Translations under genes and position numbers: made by a program | In this document: positions 51,540 to 59,557 of the stretch, piece after piece | How positions within the stretch are numbered: the stretch's first letter is position 1 | How the letters are laid out: each line of letters opens with the position of its first letter | The notes under the pieces: model-generated | Seen by the model: only the letters and a program-made list of their open reading frames with translations | The model's database searches: none | What the model was told of the DNA's origin: nothing | Assembly (NCBI RefSeq): GCF_039673065.1 | Contig: NZ_JBDJKW010000006.1 | Coordinates: 62,001 to 126,000, forward strand | Source: Allobosea sp039673065 | GTDB lineage: Bacteria; Pseudomonadota; Alphaproteobacteria; Rhizobiales; Beijerinckiaceae | Length of the DNA: 64,000 nt | Direction: 5' to 3'

Positions 51540-52352
51540 TCAGGCCTGCGTCACGACCCGCGCGAAGGTCAGCAGGTCGACCGCGGCGGCGCCCCCGCGC
51601 AGCAGGGCGCGCGCCGCGGCATTGGCGGTCGCGCCCGTGGTCAGCACGTCGTCGACCAGCAGCACGCGCCGGCCGGCAAGGCGCGGGCGCATCGCCTCCG
51701 GCACGCGAAATGCGCCTTGCAGGTTCTCCGCCCTCTGCGCCCGCGTCAGCCCGATCTGCTGGCGCGTGCGCTTGACGCGCGCCAGCGCCCGCGGCTCGTA
51801 AAGCCGGCCCGAAAGCCGCGCCACCTCGCCCGCCAGCGCCGCCGCCTGGTTGAAGCGCCGCGTCCACAGCCTCAGCCGGTGCAGCGGCACTGGCACGACG
51901 AGGTCCGCTTCGGCCGTCAGTTCGTGCCCGGCCTGCGCCATCAGCCGCCCGAGCAGCCGCGCCAGTTCCAGCCGATCGCCGTATTTCAGCCGGTGCACGA
52001 GATCGCGCGCCGTGCCGTCGAAGCGGCAGGCGGCGCGGGCGCGGGCGAAGACCGGCGGATCGGCCATGGCCGCCGGCGAGATCAGCCCCGGACCGAGATC
52101 GACCTCGAAGGGCGTGCCCAGCCGCTCGCAATAGGGCCGCTCGATGAAGGCCATGCCGCTCCAGCAGGCGGCGCAGAGCGCCTGCGCCTCGCCGGTCGCC
52201 GCCCGGCAGGCGACGCAGGACGGCGGATAGACCAGACCGACCAGCCCACGCAGCCCCAGGCCCAGCCCCGAGCCGAGCCCGCGCCCGAGGCCGGCACGCC
52301 AGCGCGGCAGGAGCGTTTCACCCGCCACAGGGCCCTCCGGGGGAAGCGTCAT
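51540..52352 (-). CDS. comF: ComF family phosphoribosyltransferase-like protein
   Basis: The 270-aa protein has the ComF plan: a Gly-rich N-terminus, a zinc-ribbon (CVAC ... CAACW), HRLKYGDRLELARLLG, VVPVPLHRLRLWTRRFNQAAALA, TRQQIGLTRAQRAENLQGAF, and the PRPP loop VLLVDDVLTTGATANA. ComF proteins assist DNA uptake or repair in competent bacteria; in alphaproteobacteria the role is not established. First gene of its operon; divergent from the ene-reductase. Confidence 0.92.
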   Translation of the reverse strand: MTLPPEGPVAGETLLPRWRAGLGRGLGSGLGLGLRGLVGLVYPPSCVACRAATGEAQALCAACWSGMAFIERPYCERLGTPFEVDLGPGLISPAAMADPPVFARARAACRFDGTARDLVHRLKYGDRLELARLLGRLMAQAGHELTAEADLVVPVPLHRLRLWTRRFNQAAALAGEVARLSGRLYEPRALARVKRTRQQIGLTRAQRAENLQGAFRVPEAMRPRLAGRRVLLVDDVLTTGATANAAARALLRGGAAAVDLLTFARVVTQA

Positions 52353-52510
52353 CTCCCGCCGGCTCCCGCGCCGGACGAATCGTGTTTTCTTGGCGTCATG
52401 CGTGCGGCGGCCGTACCAATCCGCCGGCGCGCGCCTATCTCTCCGGCGATGCGACGGCGCGACCCGCGCGCCCTCGCCGCCCAGTCGATCTGCAGTCGAG
52501 GATTGCCAGA

Positions 52511-53632
52511 ATGAGCCATTCCGCCGCTCCCGCCGGGACCGAGACCCCCGCGCTGTTCACGCCCTATCGCCTCGGCGATCTCACCTTGAAGAACCGCGTG
52601 GTGATGGCGCCCCTGACCCGTAACCGGGCCAGCCGGGGCGATGATGCGCCCAACGCGCTCAATGTCGAGTATTATCGCCAGCGTGCCGGCGCCGGCCTGA
52701 TCATCACCGAGGGCACGCAGATCTCGCAGCAGGGCCAGGGCTATGTCTGGACGCCTGGCATCTACAGCGAGGCCCAGATCGCCGGCTGGAAGGCGGTGAC
52801 GGATGCCGTCCACGCAGAGGGCGGCGTGATCTTCGCGCAGCTCTGGCATGTCGGCCGCGTCAGCCATCGCACGCTGCAGCCCGGCGAGGCCGCGCCTGTC
52901 GCCCCCTCGGCCCTGCGCGCCGCGACCAAGACCTATATCGAGAGCGGCTTCACCGAGGTCTCGAAGCCGCGCGCGCTCGCCCTCGACGAGATCCCCGGCA
53001 TCGTCGCCCAGTTCACCCAGGCTGCCCGCAACGCCAAGGCGGCCGGCTTCGACGGCATCGAGCTGCACGGCGCGCATGGCTACCTGATCGACCAGTTCCT
53101 GCGCGACGCCTCGAACCGGCGCGAGGACGCCTATGGCGGCTCGATCGAGAACCGCTGCCGCTTCGCGCTCGAGGTGGTCGACGCCGTCTGCACCGTCTTC
53201 CCGAAGGAGCGCGTCGGCATCCGCATCTCGCCGGTCTCCCCGGCCAACGATGCGCGCGACAGCGATCCGCAGCCGCTCTTCGCCCATCTGGTCGCCGCGC
53301 TCGACCAGCGCGGCATCGGCTTCATCCATGTCGTCGAGGGCGCGACGCGCGAGGCGCGCGACTACCTGCCCTTCGACTACAAGGCGCTGCGCCGGGCCTT
53401 CCGCGGCACCTACATCGCCAACAACAGCTTCACCCGCGACCTCGCCATCGCCGCGGTGGCGAACGACGAGGCCGACCTCGTCGCCTTCGGGCGGCTGTTC
53501 ATCGCCAACCCCGACCTGCCCGAGCGCCTGCGCCGGAACACGCCTCTCAACACCCCGCAGGTCGAGACTTTCTATGGCGGCGACGCCAGGGGCTACACCG
53601 ACTACCCCGCCCTCGCCGACGCAGCCGGCTGA
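52511..53632 (+). CDS. Old Yellow Enzyme family alkene reductase
   Basis: The 373-aa FMN-dependent TIM-barrel enzyme has TPYRLGDLTLKNRVVMAPLTRNRA, ITEGTQISQQGQGY, FAQLWHVGRVSH, FDGIELHGAHGYLIDQFLRD (the His/Asn-type substrate pair appears as HGAH), NRREDAYGGSIENRCRF and VAFGRLFIANPDLPERL. It reduces activated C=C bonds or nitro compounds with NADPH (NemA/XenA-like). ATG 52511. A 10-bp hairpin without a U run (53660-53684) follows. Confidence 0.93.
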   Translation: MSHSAAPAGTETPALFTPYRLGDLTLKNRVVMAPLTRNRASRGDDAPNALNVEYYRQRAGAGLIITEGTQISQQGQGYVWTPGIYSEAQIAGWKAVTDAVHAEGGVIFAQLWHVGRVSHRTLQPGEAAPVAPSALRAATKTYIESGFTEVSKPRALALDEIPGIVAQFTQAARNAKAAGFDGIELHGAHGYLIDQFLRDASNRREDAYGGSIENRCRFALEVVDAVCTVFPKERVGIRISPVSPANDARDSDPQPLFAHLVAALDQRGIGFIHVVEGATREARDYLPFDYKALRRAFRGTYIANNSFTRDLAIAAVANDEADLVAFGRLFIANPDLPERLRRNTPLNTPQVETFYGGDARGYTDYPALADAAG

Positions 53633-53659
53633 GGCAGCATTTCCGACCAACCACCTTAC

Positions 53660-53684
53660 GCCCGGCGCGCGCCCCGCGCCGGGC
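53660..53684 (+). terminator. GC hairpin after the ene-reductase gene
   Basis: GCCCGGCGCG (53660-53669) pairs with CGCGCCGGGC (53675-53684) around a 5-nt loop. There is no clear U tract, so termination is only possible. Confidence 0.45.
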
Positions 53685-54225
53685 ATGTGCCCCCTTGCCC
53701 TATCGTCCCGCAGCGAGCGGGCGGGAGCAGGCTTCCGGGCAACTCTTGCGCTTTCGGCCCCGCGCTAAGGGCTGCAAGGAGGCGCTCCAGGCCATTTCAC
53801 GCCCCTCCCGACATGACGGAGGGAGGCAAGCCCCTGCGCCGGAGATAAGCCTCACCGAGCTCCCGCAACGGCGGAACAGCGAGCGTGGCATCGCACCCGG
53901 ACATCGCCGCAAACCTGCACAAGCCGACCGCCGGCGGGCCTTGCCTCAGCTCAGCCGCGGCCGCTCGTCCCCTCGGCAGCCGGCCGGGCGCGCCTCCGTT
54001 CGGCCGCGACCGCACGCCCCTTCGGCAGCCGGACCGTCCAGACGTGCCCCATCCCTGTCCCCGCCGGTCTCCGCTCGCTATCCGCCCTTCGCCGGCACCG
54101 CCCGCCGCGACCATCCTCCGCCGCTCGGCCCCGCCCGACGGCGCCCGCGAGATTTTTCCACATCATCGCACCACAGGGGCTTGCAGCCCGCCGCGCCGCC
54201 GACTATACGGACGGCCTGCCGCGCT
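53685..54225. other. Gene-poor stretch before tRNA-Glu
   Basis: These 541 nt contain only overlapping high-GC open frames rich in Arg, Pro and Ser on both strands, with no recognisable motif or good ribosome site. I see no gene. The last 100 nt presumably carry the tRNA-Glu promoter. Confidence 0.5.
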
Positions 54226-54301
54226 GCTCCCTTCGTCTAGCGGTCTAGGACGTCGCCCTCTCACGGCGAAAACAGGGGTTCGAGTCCCCTAGGGAGCGCC
54301 A
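54226..54301 (+). tRNA. tRNA-Glu (anticodon CTC)
   Basis: The acceptor stem GCTCCCT (54226-54232) pairs with AGGGAGC (54291-54297), followed by G and an encoded CCA. The anticodon arm is TCGCC-CTCTCAC-GGCGA, giving anticodon CTC. The T arm GGGG-TTCGAGT-CCCC is canonical. It has the length and D-arm (TCTAGCGGTCTAGGA) of bacterial tRNA-Glu. Confidence 0.95.
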
Positions 54302-54701
54302 TCGGCTATCGGCATGATTTGTCGCATTTCCATCAGCCGCACGCTTTGAAGCCGAGCATCTCACCCGGATGAGCGATCCTCGGCTGCGCGTCTAAACCTA
54401 CCCTAGCGCCACCGCTGCCCCGGCCGGCCGTGCCATCGGTCTGCGTCCTCATGCGCCGCCCGCCGGCTCCCGGTGCCCGGCGCGCATCCGCAGCCTTCCC
54501 TGCCCTTCCGGCAGCCCGGCTTGACGGGCGATTTGGGCGGCTTCTATGGTCGTGCGGTCGAAGGTGTTCGCGTCGCGCCATGCCCGGTTCGGGCTCTGCC
54601 ACCGTAGCGAGCGGACCTTCCAGCTCCAGTCAAACATGATCGGCGACAGGCCGGGCCTTGGGCCCGTGCGCTTCCGGCGCGCGGGTGTGGGAGGATGGCG
54701 G
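54302..54701. other. Gene-poor stretch between tRNA-Glu and the sulfur operon
   Basis: The 400 nt have no clear gene. A minus-strand frame of 62 codons (54449-54637, starting MFDWSWKVRS) has a plausible protein-like composition, with a FDRTTIEAAQIARQAGL helix, but I recognise no family. The promoter of the fccA operon should lie in the last part. Confidence 0.4.
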
Positions 54702-55031
54702 ATGAAGCAACTCGCACCGGCCCTGGGCGCGGCGGCGCTCCTCATGGCCGCGACGGCTCCCGTCGCGGCCGAAACCCCGTCAGCGGCGGATGCGGCTATG
54801 CTCGCCGGCGGCTGCATGAGCTGCCACGGGCCGCAGGGCGCCTCGCCCGGCGCCATGCCCTCGATCGCGGGGCGGCCCGAGCAGGAACTGGCGACGCTGC
54901 TGCTGGCCTTCCGCGCCGGCGAAATCCCCGGCACCACCGTGATGACCCGGCTGATGAAGGGCTTCGCACCCGAGGAGATCGCGGCACTCGCACGCTATTA
55001 CGCCGCTCTGCCGGCGAGGAGCACGCCATGA
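54702..55031 (+). CDS. fccA: Sulfide dehydrogenase cytochrome subunit (FccA-like)
   Basis: The 109-aa periplasmic protein has a Sec signal (ending PVAAE), one haem c site CMSCH (38-42) and a likely Met ligand in the TTVMTRLMKGF segment near 80. It ends with EEIAALARYYAALP, as in class I cytochromes c. It is the electron acceptor of flavocytochrome c sulfide dehydrogenase. ATG 54702 follows GGAGG at 8 nt. Only one haem is present, unlike the dihaem FccA of some sulfur bacteria. Its stop overlaps fccB (ATGA). Confidence 0.88.
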   Translation: MKQLAPALGAAALLMAATAPVAAETPSAADAAMLAGGCMSCHGPQGASPGAMPSIAGRPEQELATLLLAFRAGEIPGTTVMTRLMKGFAPEEIAALARYYAALPARSTP

Positions 55032-56302
55032 TCACGCGTCGCGACCTCCTGCGCGGCGGTGCCGCCGCCCTCGCCACGCTCGCCGCCCCGCATGTCGCGC
55101 GGGCGGCGCCCGCCCGCGTCGTCGTGGTCGGCGGCGGCTTCGGCGGCGCCACCGCGGCGCGCCAGCTTCGGCGCCTCGCCCCCGAGATCGCGGTGACGCT
55201 GGTCGATCCGGCGCCGCGCTTCGTCACCTGCCCCTTCTCCAATCTCGTGCTGGCGGGCCTGCGCAACATCGGTTCGATCAGCCACGACTTCGCCGCTCTC
55301 GAACGGCTGGGCATAACGCGGGTCCAGGCCGCGGCGCGCGAGATCGACCAGAGCGGCCGCCGGCTCGTCCTCGCCGACGGCTCGGCCCTGCCCTATGACC
55401 GTCTGGTGCTCTCGCCCGGCGTCGACATGCGCTGGGATGCGCTCGAGGGCTATGACGAGGCGGCCGCCTCGCTCGCCCCCCATGCCTGGAAGGCCGGCGA
55501 GCAGACGCTGCTGCTGCGCCGCCAGCTCGAAGCCCTCGAGGATGGCGGCCTCGTCGTGATGACGGTGCCGGACAATCCCTATCGCTGCCCGCCCGGCCCC
55601 TATGAGCGCGTCGGCCTGATCGCGCATTATCTGAAGACCGCGCGGCCGCGCGCCAAAATCCTCGTGCTCGACGCCAAGGACGCCTTCTCGAAGAAGGCGC
55701 TGTTCCAGGAGGGCTGGAAGGCGCTCTATGGCGACATGGTCGAATGGATCGGCCAGGCCGATGACGGCGCCGTCGTCCGTGTCGACGCCGCGAGGCGCGA
55801 GGCGGTCACCGCCTTCGGCACGGTGCACAAGGCGGCGGTGCTCAACGTCATCCCGCCGCAGCAGGCCGGCGCCATCGCCCGGCGCGCCGGGCTGACCGAC
55901 GCCTCCGGCTGGGTGCCGGTGAAGCCGGAGAGCTTCGCCGCCCGCCAGGGCGAGCACATCCATGTCGTCGGCGACGCCACCCAGGCCGCGCCCATGCCGA
56001 AATCCGGCTTCTGCGCCAGCGGACAGGGCCGGCTCGCCTCCGCCGCCATCGCCGCCGAGCTCGGCGGGCGGCCGGCGCCGCGCCCGGCCTGGATGAACAC
56101 CTGCTACAGCCTGGTCGGGCCCGATTACGGCATCTCGGTCGCGGATGTGTACCGCGTCGCCGAGGGCAGGATCGCGACCGTGCCCGGCGCCGGTGGCGTC
56201 AGCCCGCTTGGGGCCGATTCCGCCTTCCGCGCCGCCGAGGCACGCTTCGCCGGCGGCTGGTACGACGCGATCACCGCCGACATCTGGGGACCGCGGCGAT
56301 GA
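55028..56302 (+). CDS. fccB: Flavocytochrome c sulfide dehydrogenase, flavoprotein subunit
   Basis: The 424-aa flavoprotein oxidises sulfide to sulfur in the periplasm. It has a Tat signal (ITRRDLLRGG) cut after about residue 26, the FAD motif VVVVGGGFGGATAAR, and three key cysteines. Cys68 (mature about 42, in FVTCPFSN) fits the covalent FAD link. Cys187 (mature about 161, NPYRCPPGPYERV) and Cys359 (NTCYSLVGPDYGISV) fit the redox disulfide. All three match the Allochromatium enzyme by motif and numbering. It overlaps fccA and the next gene by 4 nt each. Confidence 0.92.
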   Translation: MITRRDLLRGGAAALATLAAPHVARAAPARVVVVGGGFGGATAARQLRRLAPEIAVTLVDPAPRFVTCPFSNLVLAGLRNIGSISHDFAALERLGITRVQAAAREIDQSGRRLVLADGSALPYDRLVLSPGVDMRWDALEGYDEAAASLAPHAWKAGEQTLLLRRQLEALEDGGLVVMTVPDNPYRCPPGPYERVGLIAHYLKTARPRAKILVLDAKDAFSKKALFQEGWKALYGDMVEWIGQADDGAVVRVDAARREAVTAFGTVHKAAVLNVIPPQQAGAIARRAGLTDASGWVPVKPESFAARQGEHIHVVGDATQAAPMPKSGFCASGQGRLASAAIAAELGGRPAPRPAWMNTCYSLVGPDYGISVADVYRVAEGRIATVPGAGGVSPLGADSAFRAAEARFAGGWYDAITADIWGPRR

Positions 56303-57390
56303 GCGCGCCGGGCACGGTGATCTGGGCCGGCTTCGGCCTCGGCATCGTGCTGGGCGCGGCCGGGCGCCTCAGCGGCTTCTGCCTCTATCGCGGGCTGAAG
56401 GAGCGCTGGAGCGGCGGCGACGGCCGGCCGCTGCGCGGCTTCGCGCTCGCCCTGCTGGTCGCGCTGGTCGGCACCCAGGCGCTGCAATTCGCCGGCTGGA
56501 TCGAGCTCGGCCAGTCGGCCTATCTGCGCACCGCCTTCTCCGCCCCCGCCATCTTCCTCGGCGGGCTGGTCTTCGGCGCCGGAATGGTGCTGGCCAATGG
56601 CTGCGGCTTCCGCGCCCTCGTCCTGCTCGGCGGCGGCAATCTGCGCTCCCTCGTCGTGCTGCTCTGCCTCGGCACCGCCGGCTATGCCGCGCTTACCGGC
56701 GTGCTGGCCGGCGCCCGCGGCGCGCTCGGCCAGATCGGCCGTGTCGAGCTCTCGCTGCCGCCGAGCCTGCCGGAGCTGCTGGCGCTGGCCGGGCTGCCCG
56801 CAGGCGCCGCCACGCTGCTGGTCACCGGGCTCGTCGCGCTGGCGCTGCTCGCCTTCGTGCTGCGCGAGCGGGCGCCCGCCGGCCGCCGGCTCGCCGACAG
56901 CCCTGCCCTCGTCTTCGGCAGCGCGCTGGTCGGGGCCTGCATCGTCGCCGGCTGGGCGGTCACCGGCGTACTCGGCGCCGACGATTTCGAGCCGGTGCCG
57001 CTCGCCTCCGCCAGCTTCATCGTGCCGGTGGGCGACACGCTGCTCTATCTGATGCAGGCGGTCGGCCGCGCCCTCGCCTTCGGCCCGGCGCTGGTCGCCG
57101 GCGTGGTCGTCGGCTCCTTCCTGCTCGCCGCCGCCCGCCGCGACTGGCGCATCGAAGGCTTCTCGGCCGCGCGCCCGGTCGGCCGCTATCTCGCCGGCGG
57201 CGCGCTGATGGGCGTCGGCGGCGTGTTCGCCGTCGGCTGCTCGATCGGCCAGGGGCTGAGCGGCGCCTCGACGCTGTCGCTGACCAGCCTCGTCGCCATC
57301 GCCGGCATCCTCGCCGGCACGGCGCTGACGCTGCGCGCGACCACGACACCATCGACCGCTTTCGACAATAAAGGGGAGGAGACAGCATGA
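56299..57390 (+). CDS. YeeE/YedE-family sulfur-compound transporter
   Basis: The 363-aa membrane protein has about ten helices and the two family repeats, each with a conserved cysteine in a glycine-rich re-entrant loop: GMVLANGCGFRALVLLGGGNLRSLVV near residue 95-120, and MGVGGVFAVGCSIGQGLSGASTL near 310-332. Family members (TsuA) import thiosulfate through such cysteines. Embedded between two flavoprotein genes (ATGA overlaps on both sides), it probably moves thiosulfate or another sulfur species linked to the oxidation system. Confidence 0.9.
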   Translation: MSAPGTVIWAGFGLGIVLGAAGRLSGFCLYRGLKERWSGGDGRPLRGFALALLVALVGTQALQFAGWIELGQSAYLRTAFSAPAIFLGGLVFGAGMVLANGCGFRALVLLGGGNLRSLVVLLCLGTAGYAALTGVLAGARGALGQIGRVELSLPPSLPELLALAGLPAGAATLLVTGLVALALLAFVLRERAPAGRRLADSPALVFGSALVGACIVAGWAVTGVLGADDFEPVPLASASFIVPVGDTLLYLMQAVGRALAFGPALVAGVVVGSFLLAAARRDWRIEGFSAARPVGRYLAGGALMGVGGVFAVGCSIGQGLSGASTLSLTSLVAIAGILAGTALTLRATTTPSTAFDNKGEETA

Positions 57391-58709
57391 TCAGCCGCCG
57401 CCATCTCATCGCGACCGGGGCCGCGGCGCTGGCCTCGGCGCCCGCCCTCGCCCGGCCCGCCGTGGTCACCGACGCGACGCAGCTTCTGCCGCGCAGCGGC
57501 CCGGCCAGCCCGCGCATCGTCATCTGCGGCGGCGGCTGGGGCGGCCTCTCCGCCGCCAAATACCTGCGCCAGCAGCTGCCCGAGGCCGAGGTCATCGTGA
57601 TCGAGCGCAACCCGGTGTTCTGGTCCTGCCCGATCAGCAACAAATGGCTGATCGACGTGGTCGACACCAACTACCTGCTGCACGACATGTTCGCGCCGGC
57701 ACGGCGCCATGGCTACACGCTGATCCAGACCGAGATCACCGCGATCGAGCGCGACAAGAAGCTGGTGCGCACCGCGCAGGGGCGGATCGACTACGACTAC
57801 CTCATCCTCGCCGGCGGCATCCGCAACGCCTACGATGTTTGGTTCGGCGACGACCGCCGCGCCATCGAGACGACGCGGATGAGCTTCCCCTCCGCCTACA
57901 TCCCCAACAGCGAGCATGTCGCGCTCAAGAACAAGCTGAAGACCTTCAAGGGCGGCACCATGGTGATGACGCTGCCGCCGCCGCCGCATCGCTGCCCGCC
58001 ATCGCCCTATGAGCGGGCCTGCGTCATGGCCTGGCACATGAAGGTCAACAAGATCCCGGGCAAGATCGTCATCCTCGATCCCAAGACGCGCATCATGCCG
58101 ATCGGCGGCGGCTTCCGCGCCGCCTTCGAGGAGCTCTATCCCGACATCATCCAGCACGTGCCGAACGCCGCGGTGCGCGAGGTCGATCCCTTCAACAAGC
58201 GCATCAAGACCTCGGCCGGCGATTTCGACTTCGACGACGCCGTGCTGATGCCGCCGCACCAGGCCGCCGACATGGTCTGGTATGCCGACCTGATCGCCAA
58301 GAATCCCGAGGGCAAGCCGACCGGCTGGGCCGACATCCACCCGACCATGCTGCACGCCCGCAGCGACGACAGCGTCTATGTGATCGGCGACGCCATGGGG
58401 ATGATCTCGCCGCAGTTCGGGCACTATCCCAAGAGCGGCCATGTCGCGAACTATGTCGGCAAGATCGTCGCGACCTATCTCGCCCAGCGGGTCAGGAAGC
58501 AGGAGGTCAAGGTGCTGCTGCCCGACAACCTGTGCTACATGCTGGTCAATGGCGATCCGCGCGAAGCCATCTCGGTGCAGTTCGACTACGAGCTGATGGC
58601 GGACGGCACGGTCAGGCAGACCCAGATCGACGTCGACATCCGCACGCCCGACCTCCTGGAGGAGGACTTCAAATGGGCGCAGCGCATGTATGGCGACTTC
58701 CTGGCCTGA
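57387..58709 (+). CDS. Second flavocytochrome c-type flavoprotein (FccB paralogue)
   Basis: The 440-aa protein has a Tat signal (ISRRHLIATG), the FAD motif IVICGGGWGGLSAAKYL (44-60), and the same cysteine set as FccB: Cys81 (FWSCPISNKW), Cys203 (PHRCPPSPYERA) and Cys383 (NLCYMLVN). It differs clearly from the first copy over the rest of its length, so it is an old paralogue and not a recent duplication. A separate cytochrome partner is absent; it may share FccA or act with SoxYZ. Overlaps the transporter gene by ATGA. Confidence 0.88.
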   Translation: MISRRHLIATGAAALASAPALARPAVVTDATQLLPRSGPASPRIVICGGGWGGLSAAKYLRQQLPEAEVIVIERNPVFWSCPISNKWLIDVVDTNYLLHDMFAPARRHGYTLIQTEITAIERDKKLVRTAQGRIDYDYLILAGGIRNAYDVWFGDDRRAIETTRMSFPSAYIPNSEHVALKNKLKTFKGGTMVMTLPPPPHRCPPSPYERACVMAWHMKVNKIPGKIVILDPKTRIMPIGGGFRAAFEELYPDIIQHVPNAAVREVDPFNKRIKTSAGDFDFDDAVLMPPHQAADMVWYADLIAKNPEGKPTGWADIHPTMLHARSDDSVYVIGDAMGMISPQFGHYPKSGHVANYVGKIVATYLAQRVRKQEVKVLLPDNLCYMLVNGDPREAISVQFDYELMADGTVRQTQIDVDIRTPDLLEEDFKWAQRMYGDFLA

Positions 58710-58723
58710 GAGGAGAGACGACC

Positions 58724-59164
58724 ATGCCCGTGACACGGCGCGAGACCCTGGCACTCGGGGCGGCGGCAGCCGTTGCCCTCGCCGCCCGCCCGGCCCTGGC
58801 GCGTGCCGAGGTCGACGCCCTGCTCAAGGAGTTCACCGGCGGCCGGCCGACCCGCAGCGACGGGCTCTCGCTCGACGTGCCGCTGACCGCCGACAATCCC
58901 AATGCCGTGCCGGTGGCGGTGAAGCTGGCCGAGCGTTTCAGCGACAGCCTCTGGTGCGAGGAGATCCTGATCATCGCCGACCGCAACCCGCGGCCGGCGG
59001 TCTGCCGCTTCCGCTTCGAGCGGCGCATGGGGCTCGCCGACGTGGCGATCCGCGTGCGCCTCGCCGAGAGCCAGTCGGTGATCGCGCTGGCGCGGATGAG
59101 CGACGGCAGCGTGCTGATGCAGTCGAAGCCGGTGACCGTCGCCGGCGGCGGCTGCGGAATGTGA
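58724..59164 (+). CDS. soxY: Sulfur carrier protein SoxY
   Basis: The 146-aa periplasmic carrier has a Tat signal (VTRRETLALG), a compact beta-sandwich pattern (LSLDVPLTADNPNAVPVAVKL; ICRVRLAESQ-like strands) and a C-terminal swinging arm ending GGGCGM with Cys144, which would carry the sulfur atom. Canonical SoxY ends GGCGG, so the last residues are atypical. ATG 58724 follows GAGGAGAG. It pairs with soxZ 10 nt downstream. Confidence 0.9.
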   Translation: MPVTRRETLALGAAAAVALAARPALARAEVDALLKEFTGGRPTRSDGLSLDVPLTADNPNAVPVAVKLAERFSDSLWCEEILIIADRNPRPAVCRFRFERRMGLADVAIRVRLAESQSVIALARMSDGSVLMQSKPVTVAGGGCGM

Positions 59165-59174
59165 GGAGGTCGCC

Positions 59175-59501
59175 ATGTCCAAGCCACGCATCTGGCTGAG
59201 CAACCGCAAGCCCGCCAAGGGCGAGGTCGTCATCGTCAGGGCCATGGTCGCCCATCCGATGGAGACCGGGCTGCGCAAGCAGGCGAGCGGCGAGCTGGTG
59301 CCGCGCAACATCATCAACAGCTTCGCCTGCACGCTGGACGGCGCCACGCTGTTCACCTGGCGTCCCGAGACAGCGGTCTCGCCGAGCCCCTATCTCGAAT
59401 TCCGCTTCATCGCCGAGACCGGCGGCGAACTCGCCATGCGCTGGACCGACGATGCCGGCCAGACCATCCTGGCGCAGGAGAGGATCGAGATCGCGGCCTG
59501 A
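59175..59501 (+). CDS. soxZ: Sulfur carrier partner SoxZ
   Basis: The 108-aa protein has the SoxZ pattern: PRIWLSNRKPAKGEVVIVRAMVAHPMETGLRK, VPRNIINSFACTLDGATLF, and FRFIAETGGELAMRWTDDAGQ near the end. It lacks a signal peptide and is exported as a complex with SoxY. It ends the sulfur operon; soxAXBCD are not in the window. Confidence 0.93.
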   Translation: MSKPRIWLSNRKPAKGEVVIVRAMVAHPMETGLRKQASGELVPRNIINSFACTLDGATLFTWRPETAVSPSPYLEFRFIAETGGELAMRWTDDAGQTILAQERIEIAA

Positions 59502-59557
59502 ACGACGCGCGGCCCCGGTACGGGCCGCCGTCGACAGCGCGTCTTCAAGACAAAGGC

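Noticed and set aside
53797..54225. Open frames before tRNA-Glu on both strands
   Set aside because: They overlap one another and are Arg/Pro/Ser-rich, with no motif and no convincing ribosome site.
54226..54360. tRNA-Glu 3' end as a prophage or island attachment site
   Set aside because: No integrase, no mobile gene and no repeated tRNA end were found in the window.
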